A stretch of DNA of 64,000 bases from Spirochaetaceae bacterium (GTDB lineage: Bacteria > Spirochaetota > Leptospiria > Leptospirales > Leptonemataceae), in NCBI GenBank assembly GCA_002729885.1, contig PBUB01000009.1, forward strand, positions 1 through 64,000. The letters are read 5' to 3'. The notes under the pieces were generated by a model. The model was not told the DNA's origin and made no database searches. It worked only from the letters and a program-made list of their open reading frames with translations. Positions 26,377 through 35,169 of the stretch are shown here, piece by piece; the stretch's first letter is position 1, and each line of letters starts with the position of its first letter. Position numbers and translations under genes: made by a program.

Positions 26377-27108
26377 ATGGAATCGGTGGAATTATGCCTC
26401 ACTGTTTTGCAGCTGGATGCATTGCCGGATGAGCGTACATTAAAACGCAGCTTTCGCAAAGCCATGCTGGAAGCTCATCCGGATCGAAATCCCCGGAACC
26501 GTCAGTGGGCGGAAGAAAAGTCCAGGGAAATCATTCATGCCTATGAGCTCATTTCCGATGAGCTCCGAAATAGAAATAGCACAGGGAAATCTTCCCAATC
26601 CTGGAATACGGCCGGCTGGCATCCCGATGCCGACGAAATACAGCATTTTCGCAGCAATTCGGAGAAATCCGGACCGGAAAAATACCAGGTCATTATTACG
26701 TCTGAAGCCAGATATGCCATGCCTTTAAGATGGATGAAAACGGTAGTTCGCTTTGATGAAGTGGATCAGAAAAGAGGCTTTCACGGCGCAATGATCATGC
26801 ATAATAATCGCATGTATCCGGTATTCTCCGTTCGAGGCCGAAGCGCTACTGCGCGTCCCGGACATGCGCTGGTGCTCTTCGAATGGCCCGGCGGACGCGC
26901 TGCTATGGTCATGGCTCATTCTGTGGAACATTTCTATACCGTGGAAATGGATTACAGAGAGATCTTCTGGAGTCGAAAATCCGATGGAACCGTTCGACTG
27001 CTTCGCGGAGGCCAGGCGCTTCTTTTTCCTGCATTCCTGGTTCCTGCCATGCAATCCGAAAACCAGATTTTTGGCCAGACTGCCGGCGAAAGCGGGATGC
27101 CAGTCTAA
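26377..27108 (+). CDS. J-domain protein with CheW-like C-terminal domain
   Basis: A 243-residue protein. Residues about 1-65 form a J domain (ALPDERTLKRSFRKAMLEAHPDRNP) with the diagnostic HPD, so it should stimulate a DnaK-type chaperone. A Ser/Asn-rich linker follows. The C-terminal half (about 105-230) reads YAMPLRWMKTVVRF, NRMYPVFSVRG and HALVLFEWPGGRAAMVMAHSV, which matches the order of strands in CheW (Y-A-L-P, V-x-P-V-x-D-x-R, then a buried strand and G-x-x-V-D). The Gly/Phe and zinc regions of true DnaJ are absent. The CheW resemblance is inference from pattern. Confidence 0.7.
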   Translation: MESVELCLTVLQLDALPDERTLKRSFRKAMLEAHPDRNPRNRQWAEEKSREIIHAYELISDELRNRNSTGKSSQSWNTAGWHPDADEIQHFRSNSEKSGPEKYQVIITSEARYAMPLRWMKTVVRFDEVDQKRGFHGAMIMHNNRMYPVFSVRGRSATARPGHALVLFEWPGGRAAMVMAHSVEHFYTVEMDYREIFWSRKSDGTVRLLRGGQALLFPAFLVPAMQSENQIFGQTAGESGMPV

Positions 27109-27122
27109 TTCTTTCTCAATTC

Positions 27123-28025
27123 ATGCCTGCCTTCTGCCAGCATACGCGAAAACCCTTAAAGCCTCTTTCCAGCGTTTTCTCCCAATTCGCATCGGTATCC
27201 GGAGCGGGAGACTATTCCATCAGCGATGAAGGGGTTATCTACTCACTGAAAGCCCGGAGTCTGGACTACGGCCCGGAATACTTCCTGGAAGAATACGAAA
27301 ATCAGTATGGAAAGTCTTACCTGGAGGATGAGTCCAATCTTCGAAGAATGGGTGAGCGCCGATTAAGATGGATGGAAAGTTCTCTACGAACGGGAAAGCA
27401 TGTGGTCCCCTGGGATCATCCGGAGGGCCCCCTATTATTGGAAATTGGCAGTGCTGCAGGGTTTTTCCTGGATGAAGCTGCCGAGCGTGGTTTTCGCACA
27501 GCAGGAATTGAGGTATCGGACTTTGCTGCTGATTTTGCCCGGAACCGGGGCCATAAGATTTTTCGACAATCCTTCCTTTCCAGTAATCTTCTGGAGGACC
27601 CGACGTTCAAAGAACTTACCAGCGAATCGGTGGATGTACTGGCCGCATTCTACACTCTGGAACATTTTTCGGACCAGGCCCTGGCTTTTCGTAGAATTTC
27701 CAGTCTGCTAAAACCCGGGGGACTGTTTCTTCTGGCCATTCCATCCTATCATGGTCCTGTATTTCGCTGCGATCCATCGAGGTGGGTGGATTCGCATCCT
27801 CAGGACCATTTTGCAGATTATAGCCCGGACAGTCTGGCCAGGATACTGAAATTCTACGGGTTGGATCAGATTGCTGTTCGGCCGGCCAGCTTCCATCGTC
27901 AGCGGATGTGCGGATGGAGGCGTTATCTACCGGACGGTTTTTACAGGAAGTGGGCTACAAAGCATGCATTCGGTGATACCATGGAAGTGCTGGCCATCCG
28001 AGACGGGGCTTCCCCTCTGATATAG
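27123..28025 (+). CDS. Class I SAM-dependent methyltransferase
   Basis: About 300 residues from ATG 27123. The frame is open further upstream but would overlap the J-domain gene by 226 bases. The N-terminal extension DYGPEYFLEEYENQYGKSY precedes the AdoMet domain: LLLEIGSAAGFFLDEAAERG (motif I), AGIEVSD (acidic ribose contact), VDVLAAFYTLEHF and LLKPGGLFLLAIPS. A second conserved block near the C-terminus contains DHFADYSPDSLARILKFYG. Such proteins often modify sugars or lipids in surface polysaccharide pathways, which would suit the neighbouring GT39-like enzyme, but this is inference. No clear ribosome site was found. Confidence 0.82.
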   Translation: MPAFCQHTRKPLKPLSSVFSQFASVSGAGDYSISDEGVIYSLKARSLDYGPEYFLEEYENQYGKSYLEDESNLRRMGERRLRWMESSLRTGKHVVPWDHPEGPLLLEIGSAAGFFLDEAAERGFRTAGIEVSDFAADFARNRGHKIFRQSFLSSNLLEDPTFKELTSESVDVLAAFYTLEHFSDQALAFRRISSLLKPGGLFLLAIPSYHGPVFRCDPSRWVDSHPQDHFADYSPDSLARILKFYGLDQIAVRPASFHRQRMCGWRRYLPDGFYRKWATKHAFGDTMEVLAIRDGASPLI

Positions 28026-28030
28026 AGGAC

Positions 28031-29893
28031 TTATCCTTTGCGCGAAAGCTTCATGGAGCCTTCCCAGTCAGCAGGTGGTGGATTCTCCACGAATCGCCTG
28101 CATCGTTTTAAATAGATACGAGAAAGCCTGTCTTCCGGAGCCAGTCTGTACATGGAGGTAAACTCTTCTGTGGCCTCCTGGAATTGACCCAGTTTGTATA
28201 GCAGAATGCCTTTGTGTAGATGGATTCTGGTCTCCATCTTTTGCTTCTGTATTTCTTCTATATCGCAATCAAAAATTTCGTAGAGCAGACTGGGCTGCTT
28301 CATTCCTTTCGCAATTACTGTATCGATCTCCCGATAGAGATACTGCTCTGGCTGGTCCAGACCAGAAAAGGTATCTTCCGTGATCAAAATGGAAATTCCA
28401 TAGGACGGAGTAAGGCTTTCCAGTCTGCTGGCCAGGTTCACGGATCTACCCAGCACCGTAGTATCCAGTCGGGTTTCTGTTCCCACGGTTCCAATAATCA
28501 CATCTCCGGTAGCGATTCCCATACCGGTGCGAATGGGTTCGACTCCCTGCTCAACTCTAAATTCATTGAAGCCTGCCAGCTGTCTTTGCATGGCAACGGC
28601 GGCATTTACTGCTCGATTCGCAGAGGGCAACTGATCTCTGTCAATGAAGAGAGCCATGATTCCGTCTCCCAGGTACTTGTCCACAAAGCCACCATGCTCA
28701 TGGATAACCGGTTCCATTACCTCAAGATAACTATTCACAAAGTCCAGAACTTCGGCTGGAGTCATATCTTCGCTTAGAGTTGTAAAAGAGCGGATGTCGC
28801 AGAACAGAACAGACATTCGAAGGACGTTGGATTCCCCTGCATTGATTTCTACTGCATTGTCTTTTCCAAGAATCTGAACAAATTCCGTAGGGACGAAGCG
28901 AAAGAAGGCCTGGTTCTGTTTCTGTAGATTACCTGAATATTCGCGAATCTCACGAATCATGGCATTGAAAGTATCTCCCAGCACTTCCAGTTCGTCGTTG
29001 GTCTTGATTTCAATCTCTGTATCGAACTGCCGATTTCGCACTCTTTCGGCGCCGGTTTTTAGAATATGTACCGGCCTGGTGAGCAGGCCACCCATCAAAT
29101 AAGCCGCAGACACCGTTAATAGCACGCTTATAAATACGATTCCCAGATAGAGCCAGAACAGATCGTTTACAAGGTTATATTCATTCGTGGCCAGCATATC
29201 CAGTCCCAGAACGGCGATTAGATTGCCATCTGCATCCAGTACCGGCGCATAGGCAGAGATCATAATTCCCCAGGTGTCCTCGGTGTATTCAGGATCCGCC
29301 GTGATCACCTTTTCTTGAATCGCGCGATGCAACTCGGTAAACTTAGATGCATTGTAAACCGTTCCTGGAGTAGCCTCCGCTTCTTCGTCCGAGAGGTCTC
29401 CGTCCTCGTCGTAGTCGAAATCCAGAAAATCCGCATCTGCAACGAATTGCATATATTCTGGATTTGATTTCACCGGCACAAGAAAATAGGCGTAACGTAT
29501 GAGCCGTTTGCCGTCTCTTGTGGAGCCATTCTTGATTCGATTGAGCAGGTTAATAAGGGCTAGAAAATCTTTTCTCGATTCCAGATCAGCCGTAACAGTT
29601 TCCGATAGAGGTTCGGCCACATCGCCGGGCTCGATGTCCTGGAGTGCCTTGCCGGACAGGGCCTCTTCCGGTGTAACCTTCAATATTTCGCTGGAAAGCG
29701 ATTTCAGGGACTGCTTCTCTTCTTCGCTCATCAAACTCAGTCCGGTTCCGGCCACATCCATCAACCGAAGGGTCATCTGTTCCCAGACTGTGCGATAAAT
29801 GGTTCTATAAAAAAAGAAAAGAGCGCCCCCGGTAATCAACACCGAAAGTAGACCGATGGACAAACTGAGCTTGTAACGATAGGGGATGCGCAC
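28031..29893 (-). CDS. Membrane adenylate cyclase (sensor-HAMP-class III cyclase)
   Basis: A 620-residue receptor cyclase. Membrane helix 1 (about 8-30), a periplasmic Cache-like sensor (31-240), membrane helix 2 (245-270), HAMP (271-325), class III cyclase (about 358-540) and a short TPR-like C-terminus (560-610). The catalytic metal Asp residues are in LFCDIRSF (Asp 366) and KYLGDGIMALF (Asp 410); Lys 406 is the usual adenine-specifying position, so cAMP is the likely product. The purine-contacting position that is often Asp reads Thr (LDTTVLG). The sensor holds a canonical EF-hand loop (residues 160-171). The start codon is GTG. Two Crp-family-type proteins near 58-60 kb are possible readers of its product. 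Confidence 0.92.
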   Translation of the reverse strand: MRIPYRYKLSLSIGLLSVLITGGALFFFYRTIYRTVWEQMTLRLMDVAGTGLSLMSEEEKQSLKSLSSEILKVTPEEALSGKALQDIEPGDVAEPLSETVTADLESRKDFLALINLLNRIKNGSTRDGKRLIRYAYFLVPVKSNPEYMQFVADADFLDFDYDEDGDLSDEEAEATPGTVYNASKFTELHRAIQEKVITADPEYTEDTWGIMISAYAPVLDADGNLIAVLGLDMLATNEYNLVNDLFWLYLGIVFISVLLTVSAAYLMGGLLTRPVHILKTGAERVRNRQFDTEIEIKTNDELEVLGDTFNAMIREIREYSGNLQKQNQAFFRFVPTEFVQILGKDNAVEINAGESNVLRMSVLFCDIRSFTTLSEDMTPAEVLDFVNSYLEVMEPVIHEHGGFVDKYLGDGIMALFIDRDQLPSANRAVNAAVAMQRQLAGFNEFRVEQGVEPIRTGMGIATGDVIIGTVGTETRLDTTVLGRSVNLASRLESLTPSYGISILITEDTFSGLDQPEQYLYREIDTVIAKGMKQPSLLYEIFDCDIEEIQKQKMETRIHLHKGILLYKLGQFQEATEEFTSMYRLAPEDRLSRIYLKRCRRFVENPPPADWEGSMKLSRKG

Positions 29894-30023
29894 CAGCCAT
29901 CCAGATGAAGTCGGATTTCGGGGCTAGCTCAATACAACTGAGGTTAGATTTTTTTCGAAAGCCGAGTTGACCTTTTTAACGGGGGTTCCGAACTTGTTAC
30001 CAGTGATTCGCTCTGCAAACAGC

Positions 30024-30083
30024 ATGCTAGCCGCGCTCTACGTCACAGTAGTGCTGGTGGTGGTATGCACATTGGCAGGGTGA
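30024..30083 (+). CDS. Putative branched-chain leader peptide upstream of ilvB
   Basis: A 19-residue frame reads MLAALYVTVVLVVVCTLAG then TGA. Ten residues are Val or Leu (six Val, four Leu), including the cluster VTVVLVVV, the pattern of leader peptides controlling ilv operons by ribosome stalling. It ends 80 bases before the ilvB start. Its last codons overlap an RNA segment able to pair with the first arm of a strong hairpin just downstream (see the attenuator entry). A poor ribosome site (weak GCAAACAGC) precedes its ATG. The assignment rests on composition, position and the paired hairpins; no homologue was searched. Confidence 0.72.
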   Translation: MLAALYVTVVLVVVCTLAG

Positions 30084-30119
30084 CCTAAATTCATTCCCCT
30101 GCCTGTCCTGGCGGGGGAA
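30074..30119 (+). promoter_or_regulatory. Candidate ilvB attenuator (mutually exclusive hairpins)
   Basis: Segment 2, GGCAGGG (30074-30080), lies at the end of the leader peptide and can pair perfectly over 7 bp with segment 3, CCCTGCC (30097-30103). Segment 3 can instead pair with segment 4 to give a 10-bp stem (30094-30103 with 30110-30119, one G-U, loop TGTCCT). A ribosome stalled at the Val/Leu codons would leave 2 free to pair with 3; one that reaches the stop would cover 2 and allow 3:4. No T-run follows 3:4, so it may act on translation or through Rho rather than as a classic intrinsic terminator. Confidence 0.62.
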
Positions 30120-30163
30120 ATCAGCACCATCTCCGTCCGGATTGTCAGGGTCAGGAAACGACC

Positions 30164-31990
30164 ATGACCGAAGGAACCTTACAGAAGTCACGAACGGATA
30201 GTGAAAAAGCCGTTCGAAGCGAGACATCAGCCAGTTTTGGCGTTGCTGCCAGCACCATCGACCCGAAAGACCGTCCCACCGGTGCTGAACTTGTAGTCCA
30301 ATTCTTAAAGAAAAAAGAAATTCCCTGGGTAGCTGGAATGCCTGGAGGCGCCATTCTTCCCATTTACGATGCACTCCATGGATCCGGCCTCAGGCACATT
30401 CTAATTCGGCATGAACAATCAGCCGCTTTTATGGCGCAGGGATTGTATCGCAGTACGGGAAAGGTGGCTGCCTGTTTTGTTACGTCCGGTCCTGGAGCAA
30501 CGAACATCATCACTTCAGTGGCGGATGCGATGCGAGATAGTATTCCGTTGCTTGTCATCGCAGGCCAGGTGGATCGCTCTTTGAAGGGCACCGATGCTTT
30601 TCAAGAAGTGCCGATTACCGATATGCTTTCGCCCATGGTAAAGAAGGCTTATTACGTGGACCGGGCTTCAAGGTTACCCTACATCCTGGAAGCTGCTTAT
30701 CAGAAGATGCTGGACGGAAGACCGGGGCCGGTACTCATAGATATTCCTAAAGATATTCAGCTTGCTTCCATTTCTCTGGCTCCTTCGCAATCAGAGGCCA
30801 TTCGCAGAGCGGCTGCCTGGATTCGCAGTTGCCAGAGGCCCATCATCTATGCCGGTGGCGGCGCGAAATCAGCCCAGGATCTGATTCGCTCTTTCGCCAA
30901 CACCTATGGAATACCTGTTGTACAGAGTTTGATGGGCCTGGGATGTTTGCCCCATGGAGACCCGTTGAATCTGGGCATGATAGGGATGCATGGCAGTGCT
31001 GCTACAAATCGAATTGTTCAGGAAAGCGATTTGATGATTGCCCTGGGGGTTCGTTTCGACGATCGCGCCACTGGAAATGTAAAGAGCTTCGCCTCGGAAG
31101 CGCGGATCATCCATGCAGACATACACTGGCCGGAGTTTGGCAAAAACGTTGCTGTGGATCTGCCACTGGCCATGGACGGACGGGAATTCCTGGTTGAGTT
31201 ATCAGAAGCATTGAAAGAGGAAGGATTACCGGAATTCAAAAGAGGTACAGTTCTGGGTTCGGTTGCCCTGGATAGATACTCTGGCTGGAATCGTCTACGT
31301 CATGAGATTCAAAGCAAGAGCAGGGATGAAAGCGATGAGCCAGCAATCTTCGGAGTTCGAGGAGACATTCGGCACTTTTTTCGCAAAGTATCCAGCCTTT
31401 CTCGCTTTGGACCTGTTACCACGGATGTCGGTCAGCATCAGATGTGGGTGGCTCAGTATTATCCTTTCCAGAGAATGGGTCAGTTGCTCACCAGCGGAGG
31501 ACTGGGCACCATGGGCTTTGGATTGCCGGCAGCCCTGGGGGCTTCTCTGGGAAATCCCGAATCGTTTATTACCTGCATAACCGGCGATGGTTCCATCTTG
31601 ATGAATATTCAGGAATTGGCGACGCTGAAGGATCTGGAAGCGAACGTAAAGATCATCGTTCTGGATAACGGACATCTGGGGCTGGTTCATCAACAACAGA
31701 CTTTATTTTTTCAAGAGAGATACAGCCAGGAACGATTCGCCGGTAATCCAGATTTCGCCGCGCTGGCTCGCTCCTTTGGAATTCAGTCCATGAGTGTTTC
31801 TCCTGAAATTGCAGAAGGTAATGGGAAGTGCTATAGCAGAAACCTGCCGGCCGATGTTAGCAAGGGCCTGGACTGGCTGTACTCCTTTTCTGGACCGGCT
31901 CTATTGCATTTGATGATCGATCATAAGGAACAGGTGATGCCCATGGTAGGCCCCGGAAAGTCCAATAGCGAACCACTGCGAAAGAAATGA
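30164..31990 (+). CDS. ilvB: Acetolactate synthase, large catalytic subunit
   Basis: A 608-residue ThDP enzyme making acetolactate from pyruvate (Val/Leu) or acetohydroxybutyrate (Ile). After a non-conserved N-terminal 40 residues come GMPGGAILPIYDAL, the catalytic Glu in RHEQSAAFMAQG, SGPGATN, the FAD/domain-2 region DLMIALGVRFDDRATG, and the ThDP/Mg motif GDGSILMNIQELATLKD with LDNGHLGLVHQQQ. It is complete. No small regulatory subunit (ilvN) is beside it. The ATG is preceded by TCAGGA (30151-30156). It is headed by the leader peptide and hairpins described above, implying control by charged Val/Leu tRNA. Confidence 0.95.
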   Translation: MTEGTLQKSRTDSEKAVRSETSASFGVAASTIDPKDRPTGAELVVQFLKKKEIPWVAGMPGGAILPIYDALHGSGLRHILIRHEQSAAFMAQGLYRSTGKVAACFVTSGPGATNIITSVADAMRDSIPLLVIAGQVDRSLKGTDAFQEVPITDMLSPMVKKAYYVDRASRLPYILEAAYQKMLDGRPGPVLIDIPKDIQLASISLAPSQSEAIRRAAAWIRSCQRPIIYAGGGAKSAQDLIRSFANTYGIPVVQSLMGLGCLPHGDPLNLGMIGMHGSAATNRIVQESDLMIALGVRFDDRATGNVKSFASEARIIHADIHWPEFGKNVAVDLPLAMDGREFLVELSEALKEEGLPEFKRGTVLGSVALDRYSGWNRLRHEIQSKSRDESDEPAIFGVRGDIRHFFRKVSSLSRFGPVTTDVGQHQMWVAQYYPFQRMGQLLTSGGLGTMGFGLPAALGASLGNPESFITCITGDGSILMNIQELATLKDLEANVKIIVLDNGHLGLVHQQQTLFFQERYSQERFAGNPDFAALARSFGIQSMSVSPEIAEGNGKCYSRNLPADVSKGLDWLYSFSGPALLHLMIDHKEQVMPMVGPGKSNSEPLRKK

Positions 31991-32158
31991 AAAGAAATCG
32001 GAGCGCCTGAGGGGATAATGCGTCCAATCGATTTGAGCCGAAGAGTCCGGGCAGAGTTGAAGAGAATTGTTTGTGCGAAAAGCCCTGCAGTTAGATTGGG
32101 TCAGCCCGGCCGCCTCTTTCCGATTTTCGATTCATGGATAGACTTCCTGGGATCCTGC

Positions 32159-33100
32159 CTATTTGCCGGGAATGCCGAAATGCTTTAATACACGAAGAGC
32201 GCGAAGCGTATTCCATCGACCGGGCTTGCCGGCCTTTTCCATTATTAAGTGTTGTTTGCCTGGATGAGCAGCCTGCATATTCCAGGTTCCATCGGGGTTA
32301 CGCTTTTCCAGAAGACTTTCTATGGCATCACTCATCCTTTCATCCCACCGTTGGCCGGAGTACTGAAAGTAATCCAGACAGCGCAGAATATCGTACTTCC
32401 ATCGGGAAGGGTAAGCCAGTTTCAGAAAATCCTTATGGATGATTTCGCCTGTCCTGTCCGATTTATAGAGCCGATGCATCAATAGAAATTCGTGTGCCGT
32501 TTCCATCGCATTATTGATTTCATCGTGACGATAATCATAGCCAGCTCTCTGAAACTCGTAGAATCCTTCGAGAACCGAGATTGTAGAATGCATGGAACTA
32601 TGTCTGGCTCCACTGCGTGTGCTTCGGCAATTAAACCCACCGTCCGGCATAATCTCCAGAAGTATGCTGTCGACAATGGATTCCAGATCTTTCTGAGCAC
32701 TCTGGAAATAGCTGGCATAGTTGAGAAACATCGCATTTACGCAAACGTCGCTGTGCGCCGTAGTTGAGGGGCCCAGAGGGATTCCGCCATCATCTGCCTT
32801 GCTGCCGGAGAGAATGAATTCGATGGTCCTTTTTGGGACGGCCTCTTCGGGACCCAGATTGAGATTTCGTAGATCCAGCAATGTGTAGTGCGTGGAGACC
32901 CATTTAGGCTGGTAAAAATCATCGCCCCATCCGGGGAGACCTCTTGAGTTCCATCTACCCAGGATTGTCTTGCCCCAGCCTTCCTGCGAAATACGAGCCT
33001 GGAGTTCTGGCTTTTTCAGGTTCAGTAAATCGCGGTAGGTTTGGTACTGGATGGAAACATCCCCTTCCAGTAGCCAGCGAATGATAGGATCCTGTGGCAT
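32159..33100 (-). CDS. Alpha/alpha-toroid protein resembling squalene cyclase/prenyltransferase repeats
   Basis: A 313-residue soluble protein. Its repeats of helical pairs punctuated by GDD/DGG turns (SKADDGGIPLG, MPDGGFNCRSTRSG, KRNPDGTWNMQAAHPGK) resemble the toroid folds of terpene cyclases and prenyltransferase beta subunits. The DxDD motif of squalene-hopene cyclases is absent, so cyclase activity cannot be claimed. It lies 21 bases downstream of a lipoprotein gene in the same direction and probably shares its transcript. Confidence 0.75.
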   Translation of the reverse strand: MPQDPIIRWLLEGDVSIQYQTYRDLLNLKKPELQARISQEGWGKTILGRWNSRGLPGWGDDFYQPKWVSTHYTLLDLRNLNLGPEEAVPKRTIEFILSGSKADDGGIPLGPSTTAHSDVCVNAMFLNYASYFQSAQKDLESIVDSILLEIMPDGGFNCRSTRSGARHSSMHSTISVLEGFYEFQRAGYDYRHDEINNAMETAHEFLLMHRLYKSDRTGEIIHKDFLKLAYPSRWKYDILRCLDYFQYSGQRWDERMSDAIESLLEKRNPDGTWNMQAAHPGKQHLIMEKAGKPGRWNTLRALRVLKHFGIPGK

Positions 33101-33121
33101 GCCTCTTTCGCAGGTTGGAAG

Positions 33122-33766
33122 CTAGTTGCAGCTTTCCACGTATTCAATTTCGGGTAGCTTTCCAACGCTGATCTGTTGAATGAATTGTCCGTCGGATGTG
33201 AAAATAATTCTTAGATGTTTGTCCGCATCATCCACCGGAAGAAAGACAAGGTTCTTCCAGCCTTCTACGTATTTGTGCGGTTGCTCCTGAATCTTCGTGC
33301 CATACAAGTTGTGAACTTCTGATTCCTTCGAACCTACAGATATTCCAGAGAGTGTCCGAACTACCCTGGTGTCGAAATAGATTCTGGCCAATCGAGCACT
33401 TTCGCCTTTTCCGATGAACATGAATGCATAGGACTCCAGCGAATCAGCGGGAACCATGACGAAGCATTGCTGATCTGATTCTGGATCCGCCTGGGAATCC
33501 AGGGCGAAGGGTAACAGCTTTCGCGTGTCCTCAAGCGACATTCCAATCTTCAATGGGCCCCATCCCCGGAGGGATATCGTCCATTTATTATGCGGACCGG
33601 GTAATTCCCGATCCGGGTCAACCATTAGTGAAGTATCTTCTGGCTCATCGGAACCTTGATGCACCGGTTGAGATTCCGGACCTTTTATGTCTGTTTTTCC
33701 GGGCTGACAGCCAGGGCTGACCCATACCAGAATCACAAACAGGAAAAAAGAATGAATTATTCGCAT
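33122..33766 (-). CDS. Hypothetical lipoprotein with two SmpA/BLIP-like repeats
   Basis: A 214-residue protein. A signal peptide ends in lipobox VSPGC (Cys 20), followed by a polar linker. Two motifs, WGPLKIGMSLEDTRKLLPF and LSGISVGSKESEVHNLYG, have the shape of the G-x-S/K-x-x-E/D-x-L/V repeat seen in SmpA/OmlA and beta-lactamase-inhibitor-like domains, suggesting a two-repeat protein-binding fold. Localised to a membrane, probably outward. First gene of a two-gene unit with the toroid protein gene. Confidence 0.75.
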   Translation of the reverse strand: MRIIHSFFLFVILVWVSPGCQPGKTDIKGPESQPVHQGSDEPEDTSLMVDPDRELPGPHNKWTISLRGWGPLKIGMSLEDTRKLLPFALDSQADPESDQQCFVMVPADSLESYAFMFIGKGESARLARIYFDTRVVRTLSGISVGSKESEVHNLYGTKIQEQPHKYVEGWKNLVFLPVDDADKHLRIIFTSDGQFIQQISVGKLPEIEYVESCN

Positions 33767-33967
33767 TCGCAGGCCATCCGTATATCACGCTTTAAGTTAA
33801 TCTAAATGCTCCGATCCGGTTGTGGCCGAGGTTCGCTCATGCCAGATTCCGTTAGGTTTGTTCTCTATCTACACGGATTAAAATTTCTAACCGGGTACTA
33901 CTCATGCTGACTTTGTTGGTTCCATGAAATAGACCCCGGAGCCACCGAGAAACAATACAGAATAGTT

Positions 33968-34243
33968 CTATTTATTCTTTTCGTCCTTCCCATCAATTCG
34001 CAGGGGCTGGACTACGCAATCGCCACGTATGTAAGTTCCATCCGGAGTTCGCAGCCAGGAATTCTGGGGAAAAGTATCCAGGTCCAGAATATCGGCCCCG
34101 ATAGGTCGGTTGGTTTGAACCTGGCCATCGTAGATCTCTGTTCCTGCGCTGAAGCATATGGCACGGTATACATACGTTCGGCAGGAGGATAACAGGCCCA
34201 GCGCCAGAATGAATACTGGAAGGGCTACTCGCAAAAGTCTCAT
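33968..34243 (-). CDS. Small hypothetical lipoprotein
   Basis: Ninety-one residues with a signal peptide and lipobox LLSSC (Cys 21). The mature part (about 70 residues) has two further Cys (RAICFSAG, RGDCVVQPL) and no recognised family. It ends in a charged tail. It stands 201 bases upstream of the next gene on the same strand. Confidence 0.62.
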   Translation of the reverse strand: MRLLRVALPVFILALGLLSSCRTYVYRAICFSAGTEIYDGQVQTNRPIGADILDLDTFPQNSWLRTPDGTYIRGDCVVQPLRIDGKDEKNK

Positions 34244-34448
34244 ACCTTTCTCTAATTTTTCCTCGAAAATGAGGCAACAGGTATTCTAGTTGGATCGCGA
34301 AAATATTGTCCTTTTTTGGAGTTCGGTTCGATTGTTATTCCGACTCATGACTGCGGCCCGTTGAGTGCCGGTAATGTCTATCAGTGGGTTTCACCCGGCT
34401 CATCCGAATTTCTGACCTTTCGATGCTTTGTAGTGTGGGCAAGCTCTT

Positions 34449-34943
34449 TCAAGAAGACCGCTCCTTAGGGCCGCTGACTGCAATTCCAACGGTACAATAC
34501 GGACGGCCAGAATCGGACTGAGAGTCCAGTACATGCAATTCGCCTCCAGATCTTCGCATCAGTTCCCGATCGAATTCCATCAACTGGTGGCATGCATGAC
34601 GATTACCCGATCCCCGTAGAGGACAATGTAGATGGATTTGTCCCGGAGAAAGTTCATCGCGGAATCCCGGTAGGTCTTCATTTCTGGAATTCGATGCAAA
34701 GTAGGCATCGCCTGGAATGGGAAACTCCCGACTCGATGGCATGAGTCTCTGCCAGACCTGTGCCAGGCTTTCTGGAGATCCGGCGGTGGGGGAGCCGCTG
34801 GACCAATGAACCGTCCGGGCAAGAATGCGCATAAATAAACGAACCGGCCTGGCAAGCTTCGGTCGTTTTGACAGCGGAGCTAACAGATGCAGAACTATTT
34901 TGAACACTGTTAGAGTGTACGTCTTTCGAAGAAGCGCTTTCAT
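34449..34943 (-). CDS. Hypothetical protein with conserved C-terminal Cys/His motif
   Basis: Up to 164 residues. The N-terminal 45 residues are basic and helical. The C-terminal half, from PGQIHLHCPLRGSG through CHQLMEFDRELMRRSGGELHV to LDSQSDSGRPYC, has the look of a conserved domain; the pattern recalls proteins with a Cys/His-containing helix and a terminal Cys-containing strand, such as the ATC-hydrolase-like group, but I cannot assign it. There is no clear ribosome site. Coding support is the composition of the second half. Confidence 0.5.
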   Translation of the reverse strand: MKALLRKTYTLTVFKIVLHLLAPLSKRPKLARPVRLFMRILARTVHWSSGSPTAGSPESLAQVWQRLMPSSREFPIPGDAYFASNSRNEDLPGFRDELSPGQIHLHCPLRGSGNRHACHQLMEFDRELMRRSGGELHVLDSQSDSGRPYCTVGIAVSGPKERSS

Positions 34944-35169
34944 TTTTCTCTTGAATCATGGAGCAATACATTTCCCATTGAGCACTGCCACCGGGTTCAG
35001 CTTCGGTGCCTGCGACGTGCAGGTTACTGGATTTCAATTCTGTAGAGCGGATTTACTTCGTTCGAAGAATGGTGCCTTCTTGCATTCCATCGTTTCGAAG
35101 GCGGCTACCAGCAGAGTTGGATGAATTGGATCGGAATCGAATTAAAATGTTGGCAACAAGGTTAGGTTA

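Noticed and set aside
26883..27122. Upstream extension of the methyltransferase frame inside the J-domain gene
   Set aside because: Arg/Cys-rich translation and 226-base overlap with a convincing gene; the ATG at 27123 is adopted.
28220..28777. 185-codon plus-strand frame opposite the HAMP cyclase
   Set aside because: Antisense to catalytic cyclase motifs, no recognisable domain.
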